DNA from: an uncultured Clostridia bacterium | Lineage (GTDB): Bacteria > Bacillota > Clostridia > TANB77 > CAG-508 | Assembly (NCBI GenBank): GCA_934130935.1 | Contig: CAKOYQ010000006.1 | Coordinates: forward strand, 13,007 to 77,006 | Reading direction: 5' to 3' | Length of the DNA: 64,000 nt | Shown: positions 52,400 to 61,751 of the stretch, one piece after another | Position numbering within the stretch: position 1 is the first letter of the stretch | Layout: the number at the start of each line of letters is the position of its first letter | Position numbers and translations under genes: made by a program | The notes under the pieces: generated by a model | The model's input: only the letters and a program-made list of their open reading frames with translations | Databases searched by the model: none | Told to the model about the DNA's origin: nothing

Positions 52400-52661
52400 A
52401 TATGCACTTACATCTTAAAGAAGTACCAACAGATGGATTGCATAAAATAAATGAAAGATTTTGTGTATCTAATCTTAACACTAGAAGTTCTTATAGAATT
52501 AAATGAGGAATGTTCACGGGCAAACTTATGAGTTTGAGCCTGAGTGAAAGAGGCTCATTTAGTTCGATTAGAACTTCTGTGGTAAGATTGGCTTATCCAA
52601 AATCTGTAATGGTTTTTATGCAATCCATCTGTTGGTACTTCTTTAAGATGTAAGTGCATAT
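52400..52661. repeat. 260-bp foldback element with 46-bp perfect inverted repeats
   Basis: The arms 52401-52446 and 52615-52660 are exact complements (outer sequence TATGCACTTACATC). Inner segments (TCTAATCTTAACACTAGAAG and its counterpart near 52570) are also partly complementary. GAACTA occurs on both sides (52390 and 52662) as a possible target duplication. No reading frame fills it. It is a MITE or a large structured RNA. Confidence 0.85.
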
Positions 52662-52716
52662 GAACTACTCTACCATTAGCTAGTAACCAAAATTAAAATA
52701 ACATTTACGAAAACAC

Positions 52717-52745
52717 TTGAAAAAATCGTTATAATAATATATTAT
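52717..52745 (+). promoter_or_regulatory. Promoter of the solute-binding protein gene
   Basis: TTGAAA (52717-52722), 17 bp, TATTAT (52740-52745), 42 bases before the start codon. Confidence 0.55.
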
Positions 52746-52787
52746 AACAAGGCAAGAAACATTAAAGATAGAGTAAGAGGTGATATT

Positions 52788-54359
52788 TTGAAAGGCAATT
52801 TTATAAAATATATATTTATAGTTTTTATAATTGCAATAATTATTGCTGTAATTTATGAAGTAAACAAAAAAGATGAGGTTCCAACAGAAGATGAAGTATC
52901 TCAAGCTAGCACAGAAGAAGAAATGATAAAAGATATAGTATTAGGAGTATCTTCATTTGATACAATAAATCCAATATTAAGTCAAAACAAACATATCCAA
53001 GAAATATCAAGAATAATATATGAGCCTTTATTTGAGCTTGATTCTGAATATAAATTACAAAAATGTTTAGTAAAAGATTGGGCCAAAACGGGGAATACAA
53101 CATATTTAATAAAAATTAAAAATGATGTCAAATGGTCAGATGGTTCTCCATTTACAGTTGATGATGTATTATTTACAATAAGCATTTTAAAACAGATACC
53201 ATCAATATATGGAAACAATGTTCAATATATAGTTGGAGCAGATAGAGTAGATGATGATACATTGCAATTAACAATAGATCATGAAATAACATTTTTTGAA
53301 TATAATTTGATATTTCCAATAATGAGTAAAAATTATTTTGAAGGACAAGACTTTTCGACAACAGAGAAGAATAATGCACCTATTGGAACTGGAAAATATA
53401 AAATAGTTCAAAATGATAATGATGTAATAATATTAAACAAAAATGAAAATTATTCTCGTGAAGAATTAACACTTGAAACAATAACAGTAAGAAAATATGC
53501 TAGTTTAGGAGAATTATATAATGCATTTAAATTAGGAAAGTTAGATGTTATTACAACTACAAATACAGGAATAGAAAACTACATTGGAACAATAGGATAT
53601 AATAAACAAGAAGTTGCGGGAAGAGAGTTTGATTACTTGGCATTAAATACTCAAAATACAATTTTATCAAATGTAGAAGTAAGGAATGCGTTATCACATG
53701 CAATAAATAGAAACAATATAGTTGCAACAGTGTATAACAATAAATATAAAGTAACAAATTATTCACTTGATTATGGAAGCTGGCTAAAAGGAGAGGACGG
53801 AGATTTTTCGTATAATCCTGATTTGGCAAAACAAATATTAGAACAAAATGGATGGGAATTTAAATATAACAGATGGCAAAAAACAGAGAATTATTATACA
53901 AAAACATTGTCATTAAAAATTGTTGTACAAGCGTCAAATCAAGCAAGAACAGCTGTTGCAGAAATGATTAAAACAGACTTAGAAGCTATTGGAATAAATG
54001 TTGTAATAATTAAAGCAAGTGATACACAATATCAATATTACTTACAGAATAAAAATTATGAGTCAATAATTACTGGTACTACACTTGCTGCAAATCCAAG
54101 TATTGAGACTTATATAGGAGCTTGCAATTTTAATAATGAAGAATTAAATAATTTGATGAGTGAAATAAAAAATATTTCCAAAGAGGATTTGCTTAAAGAA
54201 AAATATACAAGAATAAAAGAAATATTTAATGAACAAAAACCTTATATTGGATTATATAATAGTTATTATTCTGTTGCTAGTAGTTGGACTCTTAGAGGAA
54301 ATGTTACAGCAAATTGGTATAATATATTTATAGATATTGATAATTGGTATAAAAATTAA
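52788..54359 (+). CDS. Family 5 (peptide-type) extracellular solute-binding protein
   Basis: The start is the TTG at 52788 with GAGGTG upstream, giving 523 aa. A hydrophobic segment (residues 7-23) anchors it, without a lipobox Cys. The mature part matches SBP_bac_5: FDTINPILSQN, IIYEPLFELD, DVKWSDGSPFTVDDVLFT, GTGKYKIV and VRNALSHAINRNNIV. These proteins bind oligopeptides or nickel outside the cell for an ABC transporter. No permease or ATPase genes adjoin it, so it is an orphan here and may serve a transporter elsewhere or a sensing role. Confidence 0.88.
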   Translation: MKGNFIKYIFIVFIIAIIIAVIYEVNKKDEVPTEDEVSQASTEEEMIKDIVLGVSSFDTINPILSQNKHIQEISRIIYEPLFELDSEYKLQKCLVKDWAKTGNTTYLIKIKNDVKWSDGSPFTVDDVLFTISILKQIPSIYGNNVQYIVGADRVDDDTLQLTIDHEITFFEYNLIFPIMSKNYFEGQDFSTTEKNNAPIGTGKYKIVQNDNDVIILNKNENYSREELTLETITVRKYASLGELYNAFKLGKLDVITTTNTGIENYIGTIGYNKQEVAGREFDYLALNTQNTILSNVEVRNALSHAINRNNIVATVYNNKYKVTNYSLDYGSWLKGEDGDFSYNPDLAKQILEQNGWEFKYNRWQKTENYYTKTLSLKIVVQASNQARTAVAEMIKTDLEAIGINVVIIKASDTQYQYYLQNKNYESIITGTTLAANPSIETYIGACNFNNEELNNLMSEIKNISKEDLLKEKYTRIKEIFNEQKPYIGLYNSYYSVASSWTLRGNVTANWYNIFIDIDNWYKN

Positions 54360-54389
54360 AGAAAAATTTTTATTATTTGTTCCAAATGC

Positions 54390-54418
54390 TTGACAAAAGA
54401 AAAAAATAGATATATATT
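54390..54418 (+). promoter_or_regulatory. Promoter of recA
   Basis: TTGACA (54390-54395), 17 bp, TATATT (54413-54418), 48 bases before the ATG. Confidence 0.75.
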
Positions 54419-54427
54419 TATAGATAT

Positions 54428-54441
54428 CGAACAAAAGTTTA
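54428..54441. promoter_or_regulatory. LexA/DinR box at the recA transcription start
   Basis: CGAAC-AAAA-GTTTA against the Gram-positive consensus CGAAC-N4-GTTCG. It lies just after the -10 box, where LexA would block transcription. Confidence 0.65.
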
Positions 54442-54465
54442 TAAAAATTTTAGGAGGAAAGATAC

Positions 54466-55515
54466 ATGGAAGAAAACTTAGAAAAGAAAAAAGCATTAGA
54501 AGTTGCAATGAGTCAAATTGAAAAACAATTTGGAAAAGGCTCAGTTATGAAATTAGGAGAATTCAAAGCTATGGAGGTAGAGGCAATACCTACAGGAGCA
54601 TTAAGTTTAGATATAGCATTGGGAATTGGTGGAGTACCTAGAGGAAGAATTATAGAGGTATTTGGACCAGAATCATCAGGTAAAACAACATTGGCATTAC
54701 ACATAATAGCAGAAGCACAAAAAATGGGAGGAGAAGCAGCTTTTATTGATGCAGAACATGCTTTAGATCCAGTTTATGCTAAGAAATTAGGTGTAGATGT
54801 AGACAATTTAATAGTATCACAACCAGATACAGGAGAACAAGCACTAGAAATAACAGAAGCATTAGTAAGAAGTGGAGCATTAGACGTAATAGTTGTTGAC
54901 TCAGTTGCAGCATTAGTACCAAAGGCAGAAATAGATGGAGACATGGGAGATTCACACATGGGCTTGCAGGCAAGATTGATGTCACAAGCATTAAGAAAAC
55001 TTGCAGGAGCTATTAATAAATCAAAAACAGTATTAATATTTATTAATCAGTTAAGAGAAAAAATAGGAGTAATGTTTGGAAATCCAGAAACTACTACTGG
55101 TGGTAGAGCATTAAAATTCTATGCTTCAGTTAGAATGGATATAAGAAAAATAGAAAATATAAAACAAGATGGTCAAGTAATGGGAAATAGAGTAAGAGTA
55201 AAAGTTATAAAAAATAAAGTGGCACCTCCATTTAGAGAAGCAGAATTTGATGTATTATATGGAAAGGGAATATCAAAAGAAGGAAATATTTTTGATATGG
55301 CTGTAAATTTAGAAATAATAGATAAAAGTGGTTCATGGTTTAGCTATAATGGCGAAAGAATAGGACAAGGTAGGGAAAATGCTAAGAGATATTTAATAGA
55401 TCGTCCTGAATTGCTTCAAGAAGTTGAGAAAAAAGTTAGAGACAATTTTGCAAAGGCTTTTGAACAAAGTCTTGGAGAAGAGCTACCAGAAGAAGATGAT
55501 GATGAAAAAGAATAA
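54466..55515 (+). CDS. recA: Recombinase RecA
   Basis: This 349-aa recombinase forms filaments on single-stranded DNA, exchanges strands and triggers LexA self-cleavage. The Walker A is GPESSGKTTLALH, followed by IDAEHALDP, VVDSVAALVPKAEI (Walker B), loop L1 around MGLQARLMSQALRKL, and loop L2 FINQLREKIGVMFGNPETT. It ends with the usual acidic tail. AGGAGG precedes the ATG. A promoter with a LexA box lies upstream and a terminator downstream. recJ follows. Confidence 0.98.
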   Translation: MEENLEKKKALEVAMSQIEKQFGKGSVMKLGEFKAMEVEAIPTGALSLDIALGIGGVPRGRIIEVFGPESSGKTTLALHIIAEAQKMGGEAAFIDAEHALDPVYAKKLGVDVDNLIVSQPDTGEQALEITEALVRSGALDVIVVDSVAALVPKAEIDGDMGDSHMGLQARLMSQALRKLAGAINKSKTVLIFINQLREKIGVMFGNPETTTGGRALKFYASVRMDIRKIENIKQDGQVMGNRVRVKVIKNKVAPPFREAEFDVLYGKGISKEGNIFDMAVNLEIIDKSGSWFSYNGERIGQGRENAKRYLIDRPELLQEVEKKVRDNFAKAFEQSLGEELPEEDDDEKE

Positions 55516-55541
55516 TACAAAATAAGAAAAATTGTAATTAG

Positions 55542-55570
55542 AAATAGCAAGAAAAACTTGCTATTTTTTA
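55542..55570 (+). terminator. Terminator of recA
   Basis: AAATAGCAAG / CTTGCTATTT stem, AAAAA loop, T run. The stem is nearly identical to the terminator at 23137. Confidence 0.9.
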
Positions 55571-55623
55571 TTTAAAATAGTAAAATAAATTCAGAAAAAA
55601 TAACTAAAGGAAAGGAATAAAAA

Positions 55624-57312
55624 ATGAATAAAAGATGGCAAGTATATAAAGTAGAAGATGAAAAAGTAGATGAAATACAAAAAAAGTATAACATAAACAA
55701 ATTATTGGCAATAATATTAATAAATAGAGGAATAACAGAAGATGAACAAATAGAAAAATTTTTAAACCCAAGAAGAGATGATTTTTATAATCCTTATGGA
55801 ATGCCAGATATGAATATAGCTGTTGACAGAATAATGAAAGCAATAGAAAACAAAGAAAAAACAATAATATATGGTGATTATGATGTAGATGGAATAACAA
55901 GTGTAACAGTATTAAAGAGTTTTCTTGAAGAAAGAGGATTAGATGTTGGCGTATATATTCCTAATAGGCTAGAAGAAGGGTATGGATTAAATAAAACAGC
56001 AGTAGAAAAAATAGCAGAACAAGGATATACTTTAATGATAACAGTAGATTGTGGAATATCAGCATTAGAAGAAGTGGAATATGCAAATAAATTAGGTATA
56101 GAAACAATCATTACAGATCATCATGAACCAGCAAATCAACTTCCTAATGCAGTTGCAGTTGTGGATGCCAAAAGAAAAGATAGTAAATATCAATGTAGAA
56201 ATTTAGCTGGTGTAGGAGTAGTATTTAAACTAATTCAAGCATTAGGAATAAACATGGGATTGGAGGAAAAAGAATATTTAAAGTATTTAGATATAGTGTG
56301 TGTAGGAACAATTTCAGATATAGTTTCACTGACTGATGAAAATAGAGTAATTGTTAAACTAGGATTAAAATTGGTTGAGAGAACAAAAAATTTAGGTTTA
56401 AGAGCTATATTGCAAGCTTCTGGATATAATAAAGTAGATTCAGTAACTATATCATTTGGAATAGCGCCACGAATAAATGCATGTGGAAGGATGGGACATC
56501 AAGAAGAGGCGCTAAATTTATTTTTATCAAAAAATATAAATGAAGTAAATGAGCTTACACAGAGATTAAATGAATATAATAGAATAAGACAAGAAATAGA
56601 AAAAAATATATATTTAGATGCAATAACTCAAATAGAAAAAGATGGTTTGGTTAATAAAGATACGATTGTATTAATGGGAAAAGGTTGGCATCATGGTGTT
56701 ATAGGGATAGTAGCTTCAAAAATAACAGAAAAATATTTTAAACCAAGCATATTGTTATGTGAAGCAGAAGATGAAGGAAAGGGTTCAGGTAGAAGTATTC
56801 CGGGATTTGATTTATATGAGGCATTAACACAGTGCAAGTCCTCAATAGACAAATTTGGAGGCCATGCAATGGCTATAGGAATAAATGTAAAAAAAGATAA
56901 ATTTGATGTATTTAAAGAGGAATTGGAAAAAATCGCAAGGAAAAAACATATAGAAGAAATTGTGCCAATTCTAAAAATAGATGCACAAATAAGTTTAGAT
57001 GAAATTAGTAAAGAGATGGTACATAGTCTAAAAGAATTAGAGCCATTTGGAGAAGATAACAAAACACCATTATTTATGTTTAAAAATTTAAAAATAGATT
57101 CTATTAGAGCACTTTCGGAAGGAAAACATTTAAAACTTACATTAAAAGATAATAAAAATATTGTTAATGCAATAGGATTCAATTTAGGAGAACTTTCAAA
57201 TGAGTATAGAATTGGTGATAAAATAGATGTTGTTGGAAATCTTGAAATTAATTCTTTTAATGGAGTTGACAATATACAAATAAATATTAAAGATTTAATG
57301 AAATCTATATAG
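55624..57312 (+). CDS. recJ: Single-stranded-DNA-specific exonuclease RecJ
   Basis: This 562-aa 5'-3' exonuclease of DHH type degrades single strands in recombination and mismatch repair. Metal motifs are IYGDYDVDGITS (about 82), TVDCGISA, ITDHHEPANQLP (the DHH) and RINACGRMGH. The DHHA1-type motif is GKGSGRSIPGFDLY with FGGHAMAIG, and an OB-fold C-terminus follows. It is about average for a clostridial RecJ. AAAGGAAAGG precedes the ATG. Its stop codon overlaps the first base of the repeat pair. Confidence 0.95.
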   Translation: MNKRWQVYKVEDEKVDEIQKKYNINKLLAIILINRGITEDEQIEKFLNPRRDDFYNPYGMPDMNIAVDRIMKAIENKEKTIIYGDYDVDGITSVTVLKSFLEERGLDVGVYIPNRLEEGYGLNKTAVEKIAEQGYTLMITVDCGISALEEVEYANKLGIETIITDHHEPANQLPNAVAVVDAKRKDSKYQCRNLAGVGVVFKLIQALGINMGLEEKEYLKYLDIVCVGTISDIVSLTDENRVIVKLGLKLVERTKNLGLRAILQASGYNKVDSVTISFGIAPRINACGRMGHQEEALNLFLSKNINEVNELTQRLNEYNRIRQEIEKNIYLDAITQIEKDGLVNKDTIVLMGKGWHHGVIGIVASKITEKYFKPSILLCEAEDEGKGSGRSIPGFDLYEALTQCKSSIDKFGGHAMAIGINVKKDKFDVFKEELEKIARKKHIEEIVPILKIDAQISLDEISKEMVHSLKELEPFGEDNKTPLFMFKNLKIDSIRALSEGKHLKLTLKDNKNIVNAIGFNLGELSNEYRIGDKIDVVGNLEINSFNGVDNIQINIKDLMKSI

Positions 57313-57375
57313 GGCAAAAACGGAACCGACCCCGAATTGCCCTAGGGCAAAAATGGAACCGACCCCAAATTGCCC
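57312..57375. repeat. Tandem pair of 31-bp repeats between recJ and relA
   Basis: Units at 57312-57342 and 57345-57375. The first G of the pair is the last base of the recJ stop codon, and the relA ribosome site starts about seven bases after the pair. Confidence 0.92.
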
Positions 57376-57391
57376 AAAGAGGGAGGAAATT

Positions 57392-59587
57392 ATGACCAAA
57401 AATTATACAATAAAAGATATAATAGATAAAGTAAAGAAAAACAAAAGATGGCCAGATACAAAATTAATACAAAGAGCATATAATTATGCGGTTTTGAAAC
57501 ATGGAAATCAAAAAAGAAAGTCTGGAGAACCATATATAATACATCCAACTAATGTTGCGTATACAATAGCTGAATTAGGGTTAGATGAACATACAATATG
57601 TGCAGCGTTGTTGCATGATGTAGTAGAAGATACAGATGCCAAGAATGAGGATATAGAAAAGGAATTTGGACCTGAAATTGCAGAAATGGTAGATGGAGTT
57701 ACCAAGTTGAAGATGATAGAACATGCTTCAATAGAAGAAAATCAGGTTGAAAATTATAGAAAAATGTTCCTAGCAATGGGAAAAGATATAAGAGTAATAA
57801 TAATTAAATTGGCTGACAGATTACATAATATGAAAACATTAGAATTTTTGAAAAGAGATAGACAAATTGCTATATCACAAGAAACTATGCAATTATATGC
57901 ACCACTGGCTAATAGGTTAGGTCTATATGCTATGAAATGGGAATTAGAAGATTTAGGATTTAAATATCTTCATCCAGAAGAATACCGAGAATTAATAAAG
58001 GGAATAGAACAAAAAAGAGAAGAACGCTTAAAGTTTATAGAAAAAATTATGAAAGATATAAGAACTCAATTAAAGAAACAGCATATAGATGCAGAAGTAA
58101 CAGGAAGAGCAAAACATTTGTATAGTATATACAGAAAAATGCAAAGAGATAATAAAACACTTGATCAAATTTATGATTTATTTGCACTAAGAATAATAGT
58201 AAATTCAGTTAAGGATTGTTATGCAGCTTTAGGAGTTGTTCATGATATGTATAGTCCTATGCCAGGAAGATTTAAAGATTATATTGCAGTTCCTAAAACT
58301 AATATGTATCAATCAATACACACAACATTGCTTGGGGAAAAGGGAACACCTTTTGAAGTTCAAATTCGTACATGGGATATGCATAGAATTGCTGAATATG
58401 GTATTGCGGCACATTGGGCATATAAAGAAGCTAATTATGGAAATAAAAAAGGACAACAAACAATAAAGGTACAAGAGGATAAACTTGCATGGTTAAGGGA
58501 GACACTTGAATGGCAACAAGAAATGCAAGATCCTCAGCAATTTTTAGAAACTTTAAAAACTGAGTTGTTTGAGGATGAAGTATATGTTTTTACTCCAAAA
58601 GGTGCAATAAAAGTTTTACCAAGAGGTGCTACTCCGATTGATTTTGCATATAGCATACATGCAGAAATTGGAAATCATATGACAGGTGCAAAGATAAATA
58701 GTAAAATGGTTCCAATAATAACACCTATTCGAAATGGGGATATTGTGGAAATAATTACTTCTGATAATTCAAAAGGACCTAGTATGGATTGGCTTAAATT
58801 TGTAAAAAGTTCTACTGCCAAAAACAGGATAATGTCATGGTTTAAAAAAGAAAACAAAGCGGAAAATATTGAAAAGGGAAAAGAATCAATAGAAAAAGAA
58901 TTAAAAAGAATAGGAATATCATATGCAGATTTATTTAAGGTAGAGTATATAAGTCCAATGCTTGATAGGTATAAATATAAAAATTTAGAAGAAATGTATG
59001 CAGCTGTGGGATTTGGTGCGATAACTGCAACAAAAATAATTGCAAGAATGTTGATAGAGTATAGAAAAGAACATAAAGAGGAACCAATAGAACAAAAAAT
59101 TGAAGAATTGGCAACTGCTAAAAGAAATAATACAAAACCTTCAAATTCTGGAATTGTTGTTAAAGGTATAGATAATTGTTTAGTTAAGCTTTCAAAGTGT
59201 TGCAATCCACTTCCAGGGGATGAAATAATAGGGTATATTACAAAAGGCAGAGGAGTTTCTGTCCATAGAAAAGACTGTGTGAATGTAAATGAACTATTAA
59301 AGGAAGAAAATAGAATTATAGAGGTTGAATGGTATAATCAAGAGAAGGTAACATATACAGTTGAAATAGAAGTTTATGCAAATGATAGAAATGGACTTTT
59401 GGGAGATATTGTTCGAAAACTAAATGACTGTAAAGCGAAAGTTTTAGGAGTAAATGCTAGAGCAACTAAAGAAAAGATTGCAATAACTGAAGTTACTATT
59501 GAAGTGGATAGTTTAGAGAGCTTGAATAAGATTATCAGAGAGATTAGAAAAGTTGATAGTGTATATGAAGTTAATAGAAAGAAATAA
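57392..59587 (+). CDS. relA: Bifunctional (p)ppGpp synthetase/hydrolase
   Basis: The ATG at 57392 follows GGGAGGA; an upstream in-frame ATG is in the repeat and should be ignored. The 731-aa protein is a long RSH enzyme of the stringent response. The HD hydrolase region is intact (HPTNVAYTIAEL, ALLHDVVEDTD, KLADRLHNMKTLE). The synthetase region contains GRAKHLYSIYRKM and FALRIIVN. The TGS domain starts VYVFTPKGAIKVL, and a C-terminal ACT domain (EVYANDRNGLLGDI) closes it. Both activities are expected. Confidence 0.95.
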   Translation: MTKNYTIKDIIDKVKKNKRWPDTKLIQRAYNYAVLKHGNQKRKSGEPYIIHPTNVAYTIAELGLDEHTICAALLHDVVEDTDAKNEDIEKEFGPEIAEMVDGVTKLKMIEHASIEENQVENYRKMFLAMGKDIRVIIIKLADRLHNMKTLEFLKRDRQIAISQETMQLYAPLANRLGLYAMKWELEDLGFKYLHPEEYRELIKGIEQKREERLKFIEKIMKDIRTQLKKQHIDAEVTGRAKHLYSIYRKMQRDNKTLDQIYDLFALRIIVNSVKDCYAALGVVHDMYSPMPGRFKDYIAVPKTNMYQSIHTTLLGEKGTPFEVQIRTWDMHRIAEYGIAAHWAYKEANYGNKKGQQTIKVQEDKLAWLRETLEWQQEMQDPQQFLETLKTELFEDEVYVFTPKGAIKVLPRGATPIDFAYSIHAEIGNHMTGAKINSKMVPIITPIRNGDIVEIITSDNSKGPSMDWLKFVKSSTAKNRIMSWFKKENKAENIEKGKESIEKELKRIGISYADLFKVEYISPMLDRYKYKNLEEMYAAVGFGAITATKIIARMLIEYRKEHKEEPIEQKIEELATAKRNNTKPSNSGIVVKGIDNCLVKLSKCCNPLPGDEIIGYITKGRGVSVHRKDCVNVNELLKEENRIIEVEWYNQEKVTYTVEIEVYANDRNGLLGDIVRKLNDCKAKVLGVNARATKEKIAITEVTIEVDSLESLNKIIREIRKVDSVYEVNRKK

Positions 59588-59611
59588 AGGTTAAGAGAAG
59601 AGGGGAAAATA

Positions 59612-60259
59612 ATGATTTTAAAAGAACTAAAGATTGAAACTTGGATAGGAGATAAAACTAATTGTTATATTATTCAAGATGAAAAGTCAAAAGAAACAAT
59701 GGTTATAGATCCAGCAGGAGATGAAGATAAAATAATTGAAATGCTTGATATATTACAAGCAAAGTTAAAATATATTTATTTAACACATTGCCATGGAGAT
59801 CATATTGGAGGAGTTGAAGAGCTAAAACAAAGGTGTGGAGGGCAAGTTGTTACGCAAAGGCTTGCAGCAGAGAATTTGTTAGATATAAATATAAATTTAA
59901 CATCTTATATAGGTAATAAAGGAATAACTGTTGAAACAGATGCTCGTGTTGATGACAAAGATTTGCTTCACTTAGGAGATTTAGAATTTGAGGTTATTCA
60001 TACTCCTGGTCATACTTCTGGAGGTTCATGTCTTTATTGCAAAAGCGAAAAACTTCTGTTTTCTGGAGATACGCTATTTAGAGGTACTTGGGGAAGAACA
60101 GATGTGCCAACAGGGGATTTCGAAGCGGTTATAAGTTCTATTATGCAAAAACTCATGGTTTTGCCTGATGATACTATTGTGTATCCAGGACATGGTAAAA
60201 GTACTATGATTAGAGAGGAAAAGCCAATTTATTTGGAGTTAAAGCCTAGGTTGTTGTAA
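59612..60259 (+). CDS. Metallo-beta-lactamase-fold hydrolase (glyoxalase II-like)
   Basis: This 215-aa soluble hydrolase carries the metal-binding LTHCHGDHIGG, HTPGHTSGGSC, FSGDTLFRGTWGRTD and YPGHGKSTM, the pattern of hydroxyacylglutathione hydrolase and related thioesterases. The length is near that of clostridial homologues, which follow relA in many genomes, as here (25 bases). AGAGGGG precedes the ATG. The substrate is unknown. Glyoxalase II function is uncertain because many clostridia lack glutathione. Confidence 0.9.
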   Translation: MILKELKIETWIGDKTNCYIIQDEKSKETMVIDPAGDEDKIIEMLDILQAKLKYIYLTHCHGDHIGGVEELKQRCGGQVVTQRLAAENLLDININLTSYIGNKGITVETDARVDDKDLLHLGDLEFEVIHTPGHTSGGSCLYCKSEKLLFSGDTLFRGTWGRTDVPTGDFEAVISSIMQKLMVLPDDTIVYPGHGKSTMIREEKPIYLELKPRLL

Positions 60260-60351
60260 ATTTTATAGAAAAATAAAAAATGTTTTATAGTTCTATTTTC
60301 TAAACATTAAACATATATTATATATAGGAACATTGGGACAAGGAGAGAAAT

Positions 60352-61509
60352 ATGTTTAATGTTACAATAATAAATGCAAAAAGATCAATAACGAAAATAG
60401 TAATAATAATAAGCATTATAATAGTTTTAGTTATGGTAACTCAAATGATAAATAAATTCAAGACAAGTGAAATTTTGCAAATGAATATATCAGATGAATT
60501 GATAGGTTGTTTAAATAATGAAATTCCAGCAATAGCAAATACTAATTATAAATCTAATAATACAATAAAAGAAGATAATGAAGAAGATGAAGAAACATTT
60601 GCAGGAAAAATATTAAATATAGAATTAGCTAGAGTATCACAAATGGAACAAGTTTTGGGAGAGCGATCAAAAGATGATAATACACAAATTGAAGTTGATA
60701 ATACTGAAAAAAATACAGAAGACAAAAATGAAGATATTCAACCAGTGTCAACAGAAGTAGGAACGCAGGTTGTAACACAAAATCCAATAAAAGAGAATTG
60801 CAATGTAGAAATTAATGGAGTAAAGATTAAAAATGAAACATCTTTTGAAATTAATAATTCTGTATTAGATACAACATTAGATATAAATAAAGAAAATATT
60901 TTGATTTTTCATACACACACATGTGAAAGTTATACTCCAACAGAACAATACAATTATCAACAAACTGGAAATTTTAGAACAACAGATTTGAATTTTTCTG
61001 TTGCAAGAGTTGGAGATGAACTTACAAATTATTTGATGGGTTATGGATTTAATGTTAATCATGATAAAACATATCATGATTATCCAGCATATACAGGTTC
61101 ATATACAAGGTCAAAAGCAACAGTTGAAAATATTTTAAAATCAAATTCAAGTGATATTATAATAGATTTACATAGAGATGCTATTGGAAGTAAAAGCAAT
61201 TATGATCCAAGTGTAAAAATTGGTGAAGATACAGTTGCACAGCTTATGTTTGTAATTGGTACAAATGGTGGAGGATTATACCATCCAAATTGGCAGTCTA
61301 ATTTGAAATTTGCAATAGAATTACAACAAAAGGCAAATGAAATATATCCAGGATTATTTAAAACAATGATTGTTAGGAATTCCAGATATAATCAACATCT
61401 TGGAAAAGCAGCATGTATCATAGAAGTTGGAGCAACAGGAAATACACTTGAACAATGCATAAATAGTATGAAATATCTTGCTAAAGTTTTAGATGAATAT
61501 AGAAAATAA
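60352..61509 (+). CDS. spoIIP: Stage II sporulation protein P
   Basis: This 385-aa cell-wall hydrolase is anchored by one helix (about residues 18-37) and acts in engulfment during sporulation, with SpoIID and SpoIIM. After a low-complexity acidic linker (60-145) the SpoIIP domain runs from about 170 to the end, with ILIFHTHTCESY, GDELTNYL, DIIIDLHRDAIG and IIEVGATGNTLEQ. AGGAGAG precedes the ATG. A terminator follows, so it is a single-gene unit. I saw no confident sporulation sigma promoter. Confidence 0.94.
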   Translation: MFNVTIINAKRSITKIVIIISIIIVLVMVTQMINKFKTSEILQMNISDELIGCLNNEIPAIANTNYKSNNTIKEDNEEDEETFAGKILNIELARVSQMEQVLGERSKDDNTQIEVDNTEKNTEDKNEDIQPVSTEVGTQVVTQNPIKENCNVEINGVKIKNETSFEINNSVLDTTLDINKENILIFHTHTCESYTPTEQYNYQQTGNFRTTDLNFSVARVGDELTNYLMGYGFNVNHDKTYHDYPAYTGSYTRSKATVENILKSNSSDIIIDLHRDAIGSKSNYDPSVKIGEDTVAQLMFVIGTNGGGLYHPNWQSNLKFAIELQQKANEIYPGLFKTMIVRNSRYNQHLGKAACIIEVGATGNTLEQCINSMKYLAKVLDEYRK

Positions 61510-61512
61510 AAA

Positions 61513-61544
61513 GAGCCAACTCAATTAATTTTGAGCTGGCTTTT
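61513..61544. terminator. Terminator of spoIIP, shared with the small convergent gene
   Basis: AGCCA-A-CTCAA / TTGAG-C-TGGCT stem, then TTTT. It also covers the last codons of the minus-strand small gene. Confidence 0.8.
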
Positions 61545-61689
61545 GTAATACAGCAAATTTTGTTTGAGGTAATTTGCTATAATATGCACATTCAGAATTA
61601 GTGCATAAATTTGAATTAGAAATAATATCATAAGAGCATTGTCCATCAATTTGATAAATACAATCTAAAGTACAATTGATATTTGTCAA
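61525..61689 (-). CDS. Small Cys-rich protein, 54 aa
   Basis: On the minus strand a TTG at 61689 follows AGAGGTG at a good distance, and the frame ends at 61525 within the spoIIP terminator. The sequence has Cys at 6, 10, 18, 29 and 34 (NCTLDCIYQIDGQC, LCTNSECAYY), a pattern like small clostridial Cys-rich proteins that may bind metal. It is too short for a firm family call. It converges on spoIIP. Confidence 0.6.
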   Translation of the reverse strand: MTNINCTLDCIYQIDGQCSYDIISNSNLCTNSECAYYSKLPQTKFAVLQKPAQN

Positions 61690-61751
61690 AGATATCACCT
61701 CTTATTAAAGTATTATTTACAATTTTTTTATAAATATACGGTTGTATATGA

